Positions 22,834 through 32,200 of a stretch of DNA of 34,744 bases are shown one piece after another. The stretch is from Cloacimonetes bacterium UBA5210 (GTDB lineage Bacteria > Cloacimonadota > Cloacimonadia > Cloacimonadales > Cloacimonadaceae): the NCBI GenBank assembly GCA_002412625.1, contig DHVK01000035.1, positions 1 to 34,744 on the forward strand. Direction: 5' to 3'. The stretch's first letter is position 1; each line of letters opens with the position of its first letter. Position numbers and translations under genes: made by a program. The notes under the pieces were generated by a model. The model was not told where the DNA came from and searched no databases. It worked only from the letters and a program-made list of their open reading frames with translations.

Positions 22834-23910
22834 ATGAAAGTAGCCCTGATCGGACCGCCCAAAAGCGGAAAAACCACTATCTTCAATGCCTTAACCGGAC
22901 AAAACAACGAAGTGGATAAATACTCTCCCCCGGCAAATGAGCCAAATATCGGCATCGTGCAGGTGACGGACGAACGCATCACCCGCCTCAGCGAGCTCTA
23001 TAAACCGAAGAAAACCATCCATGCCAATATCGAGTTCCACGATTTCCCCGGCATCTTTGCGCAACACAGCGACGAGCCGGAATCCGCGATCTTCACCGGA
23101 ATCAAGAGCTGCGAGGCTTTTGCGTTGGTGATCCGGACTTTTAAGGATGATGAACTGGATCAGCTGTATGGCGCCAGCAATCCGCTGAAAGTGCTGCAAC
23201 ACTTTGAAGAAGAGATGATTCTCAGCGACATGGTGGTGGCAGAACGCAGGCTGGAAAAGATCGAGCTGGGCTATAAACGCGGAGTCAGAACGCCCCAGGT
23301 GCAGATCGAAGAAAAGACCCTGCGGCGCATCCTGGAACACCTGCAGGAAAACAAATGCATCCGGGATATGGACTTCCCTCCGGAAGAAGAAAAGGCCATC
23401 CGCGGATTTCAGTTCTTCAGCTCCAAGCCGATCCTGATCTTGCTCAATACCAGCGAAGAAGGATTTCAGGAAGCGCATCCCGCCCTTGCCGAATTCAGCG
23501 CTGCCGGCTATCTGGCAGAGCAAATCGCCGGCAGTTTCGAGCAGGAACTCAGCATGCTGGACGCCGATGAAGCCCAGATGTTTATGGCAGATATGGGTAT
23601 TTCGCAGTCCATCCGCGACCGCATCACCATGCTTTGCTACCGCCTGGTGGGGCTGATCAGCTTCTTCACCGTGGGTGAGGATGAAGTGCGCGCCTGGACC
23701 ATCAACAAGGGCACAAACGCCGTGAATGCAGCCGGGAAGATCCACAGTGACCTCGCCCGGGGCTTCATCCGGGCAGAGTGTTTCAGTTACGACGCGCTCA
23801 TCGCTCACGGCAGTGAAAAACACCTGAAAGAAAAAGGCCTCTTCCGCCTGGAAGGGAAGGAGTACACAGTGCAGGATGGCGACATCCTGAACATTCGCTT
23901 CAACGTATAA
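22834..23910 (+). CDS. YchF/Obg-family P-loop nucleotide-binding protein
   Basis: This is a 358-aa protein. P-loop GPPKSGKT at 7-14; G3-like DFPG at 70-73; G4-like NTSE at 205-208. The Glu in place of the usual Asp (NKxD) is the feature that lets YchF prefer ATP. A coiled-coil segment lies around 130-185. The C-terminal DUF933/TGS region has FFTVGEDEVRAWTINKGT and GKEYTVQDGDILNIRFNV. YchF proteins associate with ribosomes and affect translation and stress responses. The N-terminal motif differs from textbook YchF (G-x-PNVGKST), so it is a divergent member. It follows the RsuA-type gene by 19 nt. Confidence 0.83.
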   Translation: MKVALIGPPKSGKTTIFNALTGQNNEVDKYSPPANEPNIGIVQVTDERITRLSELYKPKKTIHANIEFHDFPGIFAQHSDEPESAIFTGIKSCEAFALVIRTFKDDELDQLYGASNPLKVLQHFEEEMILSDMVVAERRLEKIELGYKRGVRTPQVQIEEKTLRRILEHLQENKCIRDMDFPPEEEKAIRGFQFFSSKPILILLNTSEEGFQEAHPALAEFSAAGYLAEQIAGSFEQELSMLDADEAQMFMADMGISQSIRDRITMLCYRLVGLISFFTVGEDEVRAWTINKGTNAVNAAGKIHSDLARGFIRAECFSYDALIAHGSEKHLKEKGLFRLEGKEYTVQDGDILNIRFNV

Positions 23911-23929
23911 ATATCTCGTAAGGAACGCT

Positions 23930-26173
23930 ATGCCTCCCAAAAAGAAAAGCGCAAAAAAGAAAGTAGTGAAGAAGGAATTGGGCCCAACCCGCAAACGCCT
24001 GATCGCGGCGGCTTTGTGCCTGATCTCCATCTTGGTGATAATCTCCCTGCTGATGGGCTACACCAGCATCGCCGAAGATATGCAGGTGCTGCGTGAAAAC
24101 GGCAATATCTTCACCTGGTTTTCCACTTCCCAGGATAGCACAGACAACCCCATCGGCATCTTCGGGATCCTGGTGGGCTATGTGTTCATCTACTTTCTGG
24201 GCTATTGGCTGGCGCTAATCGGCTTCATCATCATCGGCAGCATCGCTTTCCAATATTTCGTGGAGCCGGAGCGGGAAGTGGTGCGCCAAAAAGCCTATCT
24301 GCTGGTGATCGTGCTCTTCTTTCTGCAAGCCTTGCTCTCCAGTTCGCTGGCGGGCTATTCACAAAGCATCCTGCCCCTCTTTGTCTATCGGGTTTTGGCT
24401 GCCATCTTCCGTGGAACCGGGGCGAAGATCATCCTGGTGGGCGCGATGCTGCTCTCCCTGCTCCTGATTCTGGAATTCAACCGTGTGAAACAGTGGCTCC
24501 TGGTGCTTTGGGAAGATATGGCGCGCAAACGTGAGGCCAAACAAGGCAAACCGCAGATCGATCAAGCCACCACCCCGGTGCTGAAAGCCGAATCCAGGCC
24601 GCAGATCTTGGACCATGTGGAGCGGGATACCCCCCATGTGCAGATGCAGCAACAAACTGTGCAAAAGCCGGCGGAGCCCCATGAAGTGCCCAAAAAGGTA
24701 GTTCTGGAAGGCTTTGATGACGATCGGGAATACCAAATGCCCGGTGTGGAGGAGTTTCTGGAAAGCCCGGTGAAACTCTCTGATAAAGACCGCAAAGAGA
24801 TCGAAGCGCAGATCCTGGAAACCAGCTCCGTGCTGCAAAACAAGCTGGCAGAATTTAACATCGAAGCCGAAGTGCGCAATGTAAACATCGGCCCCATCAT
24901 CACCCAATATGAGCTGGAACCTGCTGCCGGCGTCAAGGTGAGCAAGTTCGCCTCTTTGGCAGACGACCTCGCCCTGGCCATCAAAGCCAAAGCCATCCGC
25001 GTGCAAGCGCCCATCCCCGGCCGCGGTTTAATCGGCATCGAGATCCCGAATCTGACCCGCGATATGATCTATCTGAAAGACCTTCTGCTTTGTGAAGACA
25101 TGCAGAAACACAAATCCAAGCTCGCTTTCGGGCTGGGCAAGGATATCAGCGGCCGCCCGATTGTAGCGGATCTTGCCAGGATGCCCCACTTACTGATCGC
25201 CGGCGCCACCGGCAGCGGTAAATCGGTATGCATCAATACCATCCTGATGAGCCTGATCATGCGCACCACTCCGGACGATTTGCGCCTGATCCTGATCGAC
25301 CCCAAGCGCGTTGAGCTGGCAGGCTATGCCGAACTCCCCCACCTCATCGGCAATGTGGTTACAGACCCGGACACCGCCCTGGAGACCATGTATTGGGCAG
25401 TGAAAGAGATGGAACGCCGCTATGAGCTGTTGCAGGATGCCAAAGTGCGCGAAATCACCGCTTATAACGACAAATACACTCAGGATGTGACCCTGGAACG
25501 TCTGCCTTATATCGTGATCGTGGTGGATGAATTTGCCGATCTGATCATGACCAGCGGCAAGGACATCGAGTTGCCGATCACCCGCCTGGCGCAGATGGCG
25601 CGCGCGGTGGGCATCCACCTCATCCTGGCCACCCAGCGCCCGTCCATCAAGGTGATCACCGGCATCATCAAGGCAAACTTCCCGGCCCGCATCGCCTTCC
25701 AGGTCTCCTCGCGGGTGGATAGCCGCGTGATCCTCGATATGATCGGCGCGGAACGGCTTCTGGGCAGCGGTGATATGCTCTTCCTGCCCCCCGGAAAAGC
25801 TGCGCCGGAACGCATTCACGGTGCTTATGTCTCAGACGCAGAAATCGCCAAAGTGAACGACTATCTGGCCACTCAACCCAAACCCAAACAAGACTTTACC
25901 CTGAAGGTAGAAGCCGACGGCAGAATGGAAGGATTCTTTGAGTGGGACGACGAACTGTTCCCGGAAGCCGCCAAAGTGGTGGTGCGCTCAAACACCGCCT
26001 CTGTGTCCATGCTGCAGCGGCATTTCAAGATCGGTTATGCCCGCGCCGGCAGACTGGTGGACCTTCTGGAACAAGCGCAGGTCGTGGGCCCGCACCTGGG
26101 CAGCAAATCCCGCGATGTAATGGCAAACCGTGAAGACCTTATCCGTTTAGGAGTTTTAAGTGAAGAAGATTAA
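23930..26173 (+). CDS. ftsK: DNA translocase FtsK/SpoIIIE
   Basis: This is a 747-aa protein. A Lys-rich N-terminus precedes about four membrane helices (24-46, 64-105, 122-145, 167-187), matching the FtsK 4TM domain. A linker rich in Gln and Pro follows. The motor has Walker A GATGSGKS at 425-432 and Walker B VVDE at 531-534, with LATQRPS (sensor) downstream. The C-terminal winged-helix gamma domain (about 690-735: ASVSMLQRHFKIGYARAGRLVDLLEQ) reads the polar chromosome motifs. It pumps chromosome ends apart at the division septum. The 3' end overlaps the lolA homologue by 14 nt, the same gene order as ftsK-lolA in Gammaproteobacteria. Confidence 0.95.
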   Translation: MPPKKKSAKKKVVKKELGPTRKRLIAAALCLISILVIISLLMGYTSIAEDMQVLRENGNIFTWFSTSQDSTDNPIGIFGILVGYVFIYFLGYWLALIGFIIIGSIAFQYFVEPEREVVRQKAYLLVIVLFFLQALLSSSLAGYSQSILPLFVYRVLAAIFRGTGAKIILVGAMLLSLLLILEFNRVKQWLLVLWEDMARKREAKQGKPQIDQATTPVLKAESRPQILDHVERDTPHVQMQQQTVQKPAEPHEVPKKVVLEGFDDDREYQMPGVEEFLESPVKLSDKDRKEIEAQILETSSVLQNKLAEFNIEAEVRNVNIGPIITQYELEPAAGVKVSKFASLADDLALAIKAKAIRVQAPIPGRGLIGIEIPNLTRDMIYLKDLLLCEDMQKHKSKLAFGLGKDISGRPIVADLARMPHLLIAGATGSGKSVCINTILMSLIMRTTPDDLRLILIDPKRVELAGYAELPHLIGNVVTDPDTALETMYWAVKEMERRYELLQDAKVREITAYNDKYTQDVTLERLPYIVIVVDEFADLIMTSGKDIELPITRLAQMARAVGIHLILATQRPSIKVITGIIKANFPARIAFQVSSRVDSRVILDMIGAERLLGSGDMLFLPPGKAAPERIHGAYVSDAEIAKVNDYLATQPKPKQDFTLKVEADGRMEGFFEWDDELFPEAAKVVVRSNTASVSMLQRHFKIGYARAGRLVDLLEQAQVVGPHLGSKSRDVMANREDLIRLGVLSEED

Positions 26174-26774
26174 CCTGATCCTGATCTTGCTGCTGAGCAC
26201 ATTATTGGCAGCGCAAACCACGCAGGAGCTGTATCAAAAACTGAGTGCCCGCTATTCAAACCTGAAGAGCTTTCAGGCGGATGTAAGCCAGGAAAACCAC
26301 TTTGTGCAGATCAACAAAACCCTGAGCTACACCGGCAAGCTCTACTTTCAGAAAGACCGCATGCTGATGAGTTTTACCAGCCCCTCCGTGCAACGTTTGA
26401 TGATCCACAACGGCTTTGCCGAGCTCTATGACGCGGATTCCAAAACCCTGTTCAAAAGCCGCGTGGAACCCCAATTCAACAAGATGAATCCGATCGAGAT
26501 CTTGGAACACTTCTGGCAGAAGAGCGAGCTGAAGATCCTGGAAAACAAAGGTGGCAAAAGCCGCGTGCGCCTCACCCCCGCCAAAGACCCCCTCATCAGC
26601 AGCCTCGAAGCCACCCTGGACAACCACAGCGGCCTCGTTTCCAGCCTCAGTTACACGGATAAATCCTCAAACCGGGTGAGCTACAAATTCTCGAACATCA
26701 ATTTGGATAAGCCGATACCCGCCAGCGTGTGGAACTTCAGCTATCCCAAAAACATCCAGGTCATAGAACAATGA
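26160..26774 (+). CDS. lolA: Outer-membrane lipoprotein carrier LolA family
   Basis: This is a 204-aa protein. A signal peptide (MKKINLILILLLSTLLAAQ) directs export to the periplasm. The mature domain reads LSARYSNLKSFQADVSQENHF, GKLYFQKDRMLMSFTSPS and WNFSYPKNIQVIEQ, matching the LolA half-barrel that shuttles lipoproteins from the inner to the outer membrane. The start is GTG 26160, inside the ftsK end, with TAGGAG 6 nt upstream. Position directly after ftsK supports the assignment. A DUF4292-like or LolA-like paralogue is an alternative label. Confidence 0.83.
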   Translation: MKKINLILILLLSTLLAAQTTQELYQKLSARYSNLKSFQADVSQENHFVQINKTLSYTGKLYFQKDRMLMSFTSPSVQRLMIHNGFAELYDADSKTLFKSRVEPQFNKMNPIEILEHFWQKSELKILENKGGKSRVRLTPAKDPLISSLEATLDNHSGLVSSLSYTDKSSNRVSYKFSNINLDKPIPASVWNFSYPKNIQVIEQ

Positions 26775-26791
26775 ACAGCCCCGGAGGAAAG

Positions 26792-27847
26792 ATGATCGCC
26801 CTCATTATGGCCGGTGGATCCGGCACCAGATTCTGGCCGCTGAGCCGCAAAGACCATCCCAAACAGTTTCTCAAAGTATCCGGCGACCGCTCTATGATTC
26901 AGCTCACCGTGGACCGCCTCTTGCCCCTGATCCCGCTCAATGATATTTACATCGTGACCGCTGCCAACCAGGTGGCTCTGGTGCATGAACATCTGCCCGC
27001 CTTGCCGCTTGAAAACGTGATCATCGAGCCTTTCGGCATGAACACTGCCCCCTGCATCGCGCTCAGCGTGCAATATCTTCTGCCCCGTTATCCGGAAGAC
27101 ACCGCCATGATCGTCTTGCCCGCGGATCATGTTATCAAAGACACCGATGCTTTTTTGACCAGCCTGCAAACCGCCCGCGCCGCTGCCGAAGATAAGCGCC
27201 TGATCACTTTCGGCATCGTGCCGGATTACCCTGCCACCGGCTATGGCTACATCGAAGCCGGAGCCATTATCAAAGAAGGCATCTACTCAGTTAGCAGATT
27301 CAAGGAAAAGCCGGATCAAGCCACCGCCGAAGCCTTTTTGAAAAAAGGTGGTTTCTTTTGGAACAGCGGCATGTTCTGCTGGACCCTCGGCACCATCCGC
27401 GAAGCCTTTGAACAGCATCTACCCCGCGTCGCGGAACTCTGCGCGGAAATCGGTAAGATCTGGCAGACCGCCGGAGCAGATGCGGATATCAGCGAGCTTT
27501 ACCGCCAGATGCCCCGCACCCCCATCGATATCGGCATCATGGAACAGGCTGCTGCCCGCTGTGTGATCCCGGTAGATATCGGCTGGAGCGATGTGGGCAG
27601 TTGGAAAGCCCTTTCCGAGATTTCCCCGCGGGATGCTGAGCAAAACTTCAGCAACGCGGAAACATATTTCAAGGACGCCAAAAACAACTTCATCCAGAGC
27701 AGCAAATTCACTGCCATCATCGGACTGGACAACCTCTGCGTGATCGAAACCGCGGATGCCATCCTGATCCTGCCCAAGGAACGCTCTGAGGACGTGAAAC
27801 TGGTAATTGAACACCTGAAGCAGGATGGCCCCGAAACCCTGCTCTAA
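26792..27847 (+). CDS. manC: Mannose-1-phosphate guanylyltransferase
   Basis: This is a 351-aa protein. It starts MIALIMAGGSGTRFWPLSRK, the nucleotidyl-transferase signature, followed by PKQFL and the KEKPD lysine motif (about 170). IDIGIMEQ and DIGWSDVGSWKAL are specific for mannose-1-phosphate guanylyltransferase. The bifunctional C-terminal isomerase is absent, so it is the single-domain form. It makes GDP-mannose for glycan synthesis in the cytoplasm. The start is ATG 26792, with GGAGG just upstream; an ATG at 26771 overlapping the lolA stop is an alternative. It complements the polysaccharide genes at the left of the window. Confidence 0.92.
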   Translation: MIALIMAGGSGTRFWPLSRKDHPKQFLKVSGDRSMIQLTVDRLLPLIPLNDIYIVTAANQVALVHEHLPALPLENVIIEPFGMNTAPCIALSVQYLLPRYPEDTAMIVLPADHVIKDTDAFLTSLQTARAAAEDKRLITFGIVPDYPATGYGYIEAGAIIKEGIYSVSRFKEKPDQATAEAFLKKGGFFWNSGMFCWTLGTIREAFEQHLPRVAELCAEIGKIWQTAGADADISELYRQMPRTPIDIGIMEQAAARCVIPVDIGWSDVGSWKALSEISPRDAEQNFSNAETYFKDAKNNFIQSSKFTAIIGLDNLCVIETADAILILPKERSEDVKLVIEHLKQDGPETLL

Positions 27848-27865
27848 CACCACAAGGAGATGCGT

Positions 27866-28759
27866 ATGGACGCCAAAACATTTGACTATCTGTATTACAA
27901 AACCCACGGTTATTCCAACGAACAGATTTGCCAAGAAAGCGGGATGAGCCACGAAGAACTGGAACTGATGGAGCGCGCCATGCGCCCGCTGATGGCGGAA
28001 ATCGAAGCCGAACGCCCCAAAGCCAAAGATATCGGTCCGGATTTTGTGAAGCTAACCCGCTATGTATATGCGGATAAAAGCGATCAGGAACTCGGCTTAG
28101 CTCGTCCGGACGCGATCAAGGCCCGCAGTGGCGAACTCTTTGCGCTGCCTGCAGTGGGCAAACTGGATTTTCATAAAATCAGCCTCCAACAAGCCTTTGA
28201 ACAGCGCCGCAGTTTGCGAAAATACAGTGAACAAGGGCTTTCTCTGGAAGAACTGTCTTTCCTGCTTTGGGCGGCTTCCTGGGCGCGTGATTTCCGCTCC
28301 AATGAGCGCATGGAAGTTACATTTCGCAATGTACCCTCCGCCGGTTCCCGCCACCCCATCGAGTGCTTCGTGGATATCCACCGCGTCAGCGGCCTCAAGT
28401 CCGGCCTTTATTACTATCACCCGATCAAGCACTGCCTGATCCTCCTGGACGAAAGCCCGGAGATTCAGCAGAAGATATTTGAAGGCTGCCTGCGCCAGGA
28501 AATGGTCGCCAAAGCCGCGGTTAATTTCATCTACACCGCCGTGCCCTATCGCACCTCATGGCGCTATGGGCAGCGAGGCTATCGCTATCTGTATCTGGAT
28601 GCCGGGCACATCGGCCAAAACCTGCATCTTGCCGCAGAGGCGATCGACGCCGGATGTTGCATGATCGGCGCTTATCTGGATGAAGGGCTGAATGCCGCCC
28701 TCGCTCTGGATGGAGTGGAGGAATTTGTGATCTATGTGGCTGCCCTGGGCAAAAAATAG
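27866..28759 (+). CDS. SagB-type nitroreductase-fold dehydrogenase
   Basis: This is a 297-aa protein. The C-terminal 180 residues carry the SagB/ThcOx nitroreductase pattern: QAFEQRRSLRKYSEQGLSLEELSFLLWAASW, NVPSAGSRHPIECFVDIHRV, GLYYYHPIKHCL and GYRYLYLDAGHIGQNLHLAAEAI. These FMN enzymes oxidise azoline rings in peptide natural products, or act as general oxidoreductases. The first 90 residues are a distinct charged, helical extension (NEQICQESGMSHEELELMERAM) resembling a small helix-turn-helix. No SagC/D or YcaO cyclase, and no precursor peptide, is in the window, so a standalone oxidoreductase role is likelier. The start is ATG 27866, with AAGGAG 6 nt upstream; ATG 27860 abuts the SD. Confidence 0.8.
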   Translation: MDAKTFDYLYYKTHGYSNEQICQESGMSHEELELMERAMRPLMAEIEAERPKAKDIGPDFVKLTRYVYADKSDQELGLARPDAIKARSGELFALPAVGKLDFHKISLQQAFEQRRSLRKYSEQGLSLEELSFLLWAASWARDFRSNERMEVTFRNVPSAGSRHPIECFVDIHRVSGLKSGLYYYHPIKHCLILLDESPEIQQKIFEGCLRQEMVAKAAVNFIYTAVPYRTSWRYGQRGYRYLYLDAGHIGQNLHLAAEAIDAGCCMIGAYLDEGLNAALALDGVEEFVIYVAALGKK

Positions 28760-28785
28760 ACCCCGTTAGTTTCCCATTTACTGTG

Positions 28786-28808
28786 AAGGCGGACGCTGTT
28801 CCGCCTTT
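28786..28808 (+). terminator. Hairpin terminator after the SagB-like gene
   Basis: AAGGCGGA (28786-28793) pairs perfectly with TCCGCCTT (28800-28807) around a CGCTGT loop. The T-run is short (TTT). The stem uses the same AAGGCGG sequence as the terminator at 14423. Confidence 0.65.
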
Positions 28809-28904
28809 CGCGACTACCACTGCCGGCGCCGGGAGCAACTCCCTCATACTCTCACACAAAACACGCTATATACGTCAAAGAACTCTCGGGATTTATCTCC
28901 CCAT

Positions 28905-28938
28905 ACATATATATAGTGGACAGCGACTGGACAAACTG
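28905..28938. repeat. TGGACA-N5-TGGACA element, copy B
   Basis: TGGACA at 28917-28922 and 28928-28933 is preceded by TATATATA and CTCCCCATAC. The 17-nt core of the direct repeat is identical to copy C apart from orientation, and one hexamer spacer differs slightly in copy A. CTATATACGTCAAAGA lies about 35 nt upstream, as in copy A. On the minus strand it reads as TTGTCC-17-TATATG. Confidence 0.7.
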
Positions 28939-29241
28939 CCCTAAGCCTATCTCCGGCTATGCGTTATGGACAAATATCAGCTCTGCGCAGTGCAGTTATC
29001 AGTTGTAAACCCTGTAATCCATTTTCGCCTTCGCTATTTGCTCCACTACGTCAGCCACAATCTGGAGCAAGATATTTTTCTTTACAGGATATCCTCTTTT
29101 GTTTTAATGGTGTTCACTACTAAATTGACTCTCAGTTTTCTATTTTTTATCTTCCCAAGCCAGTTTTGACGGACTTAGGAACAAAATCTGCACATACTAT
29201 GCAAGATTAATAATATCACAAAACAATACAAGGAGAAACGT

Positions 29242-32200
29242 ATGAACAGACACAAGCTGTTATTCATGCTCCTGATCTTAGGATTAGGCTTATGCAGCGG
29301 TCTATTCGCTCAGGTAAACATTACCATTGGCGAAGGCACCACTACAAACATAACTACCGGTGCCCCAACACCTTATGGTACATATTTCAAGAACTTCCGT
29401 CAGCAGTATCTCTATACTGCCACGGACATCGAAAACGCAGGTGGCGGCGCAGGCCCCATCAACTCACTGGCATTCAATGTGCAAGCCGTAAACACGATCT
29501 CCCCGATGCCAAACTTTAGCATCAAGATCAAACAAACTCAGCAAAGTGTGCTCACCACCACTTTTGAAGTGGGTGAATACACTGAAGTCTTCTTTGAAAA
29601 CGACTTCCTGCCTGTAAATGGCTTGAACGTGCATTCTTTCATCGCCCCCTTCACCTGGGACGGCAGTTCAAACATCCTCGTGGATATCTTAACTTCAATG
29701 ATTCCCGGAGATTATACTCAAAACGCTTCGGTATATTTCACCGCCACCACCGGTATCAATACTTCGCTCAGATATCAGAATGATACTCTTCCTGCCGCTG
29801 ATGCGACTACCGGAACTGTTTCTGTAGACCGCGCCAATGTCACTTTCAATATGAGCGGCGTACAGATCACCAATCCCCCGAACCCCGCAAACCTGCTTAG
29901 TCCCGCTGATGGCAGCACCCTCGCCACCATGGCCACCACCTTGAGCTGGAGCAGCGGCGGCGGACTTCCCACCGGTTACAAACTGTATATGGGCACCACC
30001 AATCCTCCCGCTTTTGTGGAAGATCTGGGCAGCGTAACCAGCTACAACACTCCAAACCTGGAATTTAGCAGCACCTATTACTGGCAGGTAGTGCCCTACA
30101 ACGACAATGGTGACGCTACTGATTGCCCTGTATGGACTTTCACTTCCATGGAAGATCCGATTGTTTACAATCTGCCTTGGCTTGAAGGGTTTGAAACCGG
30201 CAACACAGACAACGCCGCGATCGCTGGTTGGATGCAGGAAGGCATTGCCGGAACCAATATCTGGACCGCAAATACCAGCCAAACTAACTACAACCGGACT
30301 CCCAGAACCGGCGCCTGGAATGCATTTTTGCGCTACGGAAATACTCGTTGGATGTTCAAAGCCCTTTCTTTGGAAGCCGGAACAGACTACCGGGTAAACA
30401 TGTATGCCAGACAGGATGGAGCAACTGCCGCAAATGCCAGCATCGGCATCAGCTTTGGTTCTGAGCCCAGCGCTGCAGGTATGACCAATACCATTTTGGA
30501 ATCCACAAGCATTATTAACGGCGATTACCAGATGCTGGAAGGCATTTTCTCCGTTCCTGAATCCGGAGTTTACTACGTCGGCATTCTGGGAACCATCACT
30601 TCCTCTCCCTGGTACATCTCTGTTGACGATATAACGATTGAACAAGTTTCTGCAGACCCGAATTTAATCGTGAACCCCACTACCTGGAATTTTGGACAGA
30701 ATCTGGTAAATACCAGCGCCCAAAAAAGCTTCACCATCGCCAACAACGGCGGCGGAACTCTGAACGTCTCCACCGTGTCCGTTGACGGCCAATACTACTC
30801 CCTTGCTGAAGCATTCAGCCCTGTGAGCTTGAATGCCGGTGAAACCGCCAGCTTTGTAGTGCAATATGCACCCACCATTGCCGGCAACCACACTGGCAAC
30901 GCCACCGTTACAGCCGGTGCTCAACAAGTAGAAATTACCCTCAGCGGTTCTTGCTACGATCCCATCATCTCCACCTTCCCCTGGACCGAAGATTTCGGCA
31001 CAGTAGCCGCTGATTGGCCGGTGATGAACTGGACCCAACTCAACGGCCTCTACCCCGATCCTACCGGAACCACCGCTCAATGGTTCCAGGATGATTGGTT
31101 AAACGTGGCTGCCGACAACAAGGCTGCCAAGATAAACATCTACGGCTCCTCCCGCAACGGCTGGCTGATCACCCCTCCGGTCAACGTACCTGCAGGCAGC
31201 TTCCAGCTTAGTTTCGACGCTGCTTTGATGACCTGGAACCAAACCACTCCTCCCACCACCACCCAGGAAGACGACCGCTTCATGGTTATCGTCAGCGATA
31301 GCCCGGAAATGAGCAATCCCACCATCCTGCGTGAATGGAACAACACCGGTTCCGAGCATGTATTCAACGACATCCCTGCTGATGGCATGAACTACAGCAT
31401 TACTCTTGCCGGCCTTACCGGCATCAAATACTTCGCCTTCTACGGTGAATCTACCGTTTCCGGCAATGGCGACAACGATCTCATGATCGACAACATCACT
31501 ATCTCCGAAGGCACCACTCCGGAAAACCCGATCTTCGCCATCAATCCCGCTTCCCACAACTTTGGTGAAGTCAACCTCGGTGAAACCGTTAGCCAAACCT
31601 TCACCATCACAAACACTGGCAGCGGCATCCTGGGTATCACCAGCATCGCCATCAACAGCGCGATGATGAGTGTCCCGAACCCCGGCTTACCCTTCAACCT
31701 CAGTGCCGGTCATTCCGCTTCTGTGGTAGTGGTTTACGCTCCCACCGCAGCCGGCGACCACTCTACCACGATGGTTATCACCGATAACCTCAGCCGCGTA
31801 GCCCACAACATCAGCCTTGGCGGAATCGGTGTCCAAACCGCTACCGATCTCTACCCGCCCACAAACCTGCAGGCTGCTATCCAGGCAAATGATGTCCACC
31901 TCAGCTGGAACGCCCCCGAACCCCCGCCCACCGGCGAATGGATCACCTGGTGCGATACTGCTGACCTCGGAAACGGCATCGGCACAAACGGCGCCGCTAC
32001 CTTCGACATAGCCCATCGTTACGATGCTGCAGACCTTGCCGGGTTCCAAGGCTCCACCCTCACCCACATGCAATTTGTGCCCAATGAAACCCTCAGCACA
32101 TATACCGTGAAAATCTGGACCGGCGGCACCGCTACCGCTCCCGGAAGCATGATTCACTCTCAGCTCGTCAATGCTCCGGTGATCGGCTCCTGGAACACCG

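Larger units (their letters stand above)
28760..29241. other. Intergenic region between SagB-like gene and second giant protein gene
   Basis: It holds a hairpin terminator (28786-28808) and copy B of the TGGACA element (28905-28938). A third TGGACA, at 28965-28970, lies outside the core. A 67-codon frame at 28966-29169 has no SD and is not credible. The right end is AT-rich with AAGGAG about 6 nt before the ATG at 29242. No clear -35/-10 pair stands out. Confidence 0.55.

Noticed and set aside
22891..24030. 379-codon minus-strand frame opposite the YchF-like gene
   Set aside because: It is antisense to a gene with a P-loop and family C-terminus, the composition is a codon-bias shadow, and no recognisable motif is present.
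27866..28759. Azoline-peptide biosynthesis cluster around the SagB-like gene
   Set aside because: No YcaO cyclase, SagC-like protein, transporter or precursor peptide can be seen nearby.
14507..28938. Spaced TGGACA repeats as a CRISPR remnant
   Set aside because: Only two hexamers per site, with 5-nt spacers and no cas genes; repeat and spacer lengths are far from CRISPR.
28966..29169. 67-codon hydrophobic frame before the second giant gene
   Set aside because: No SD, and it starts within the flank of element copy B; hydrophobicity follows from T-rich DNA.
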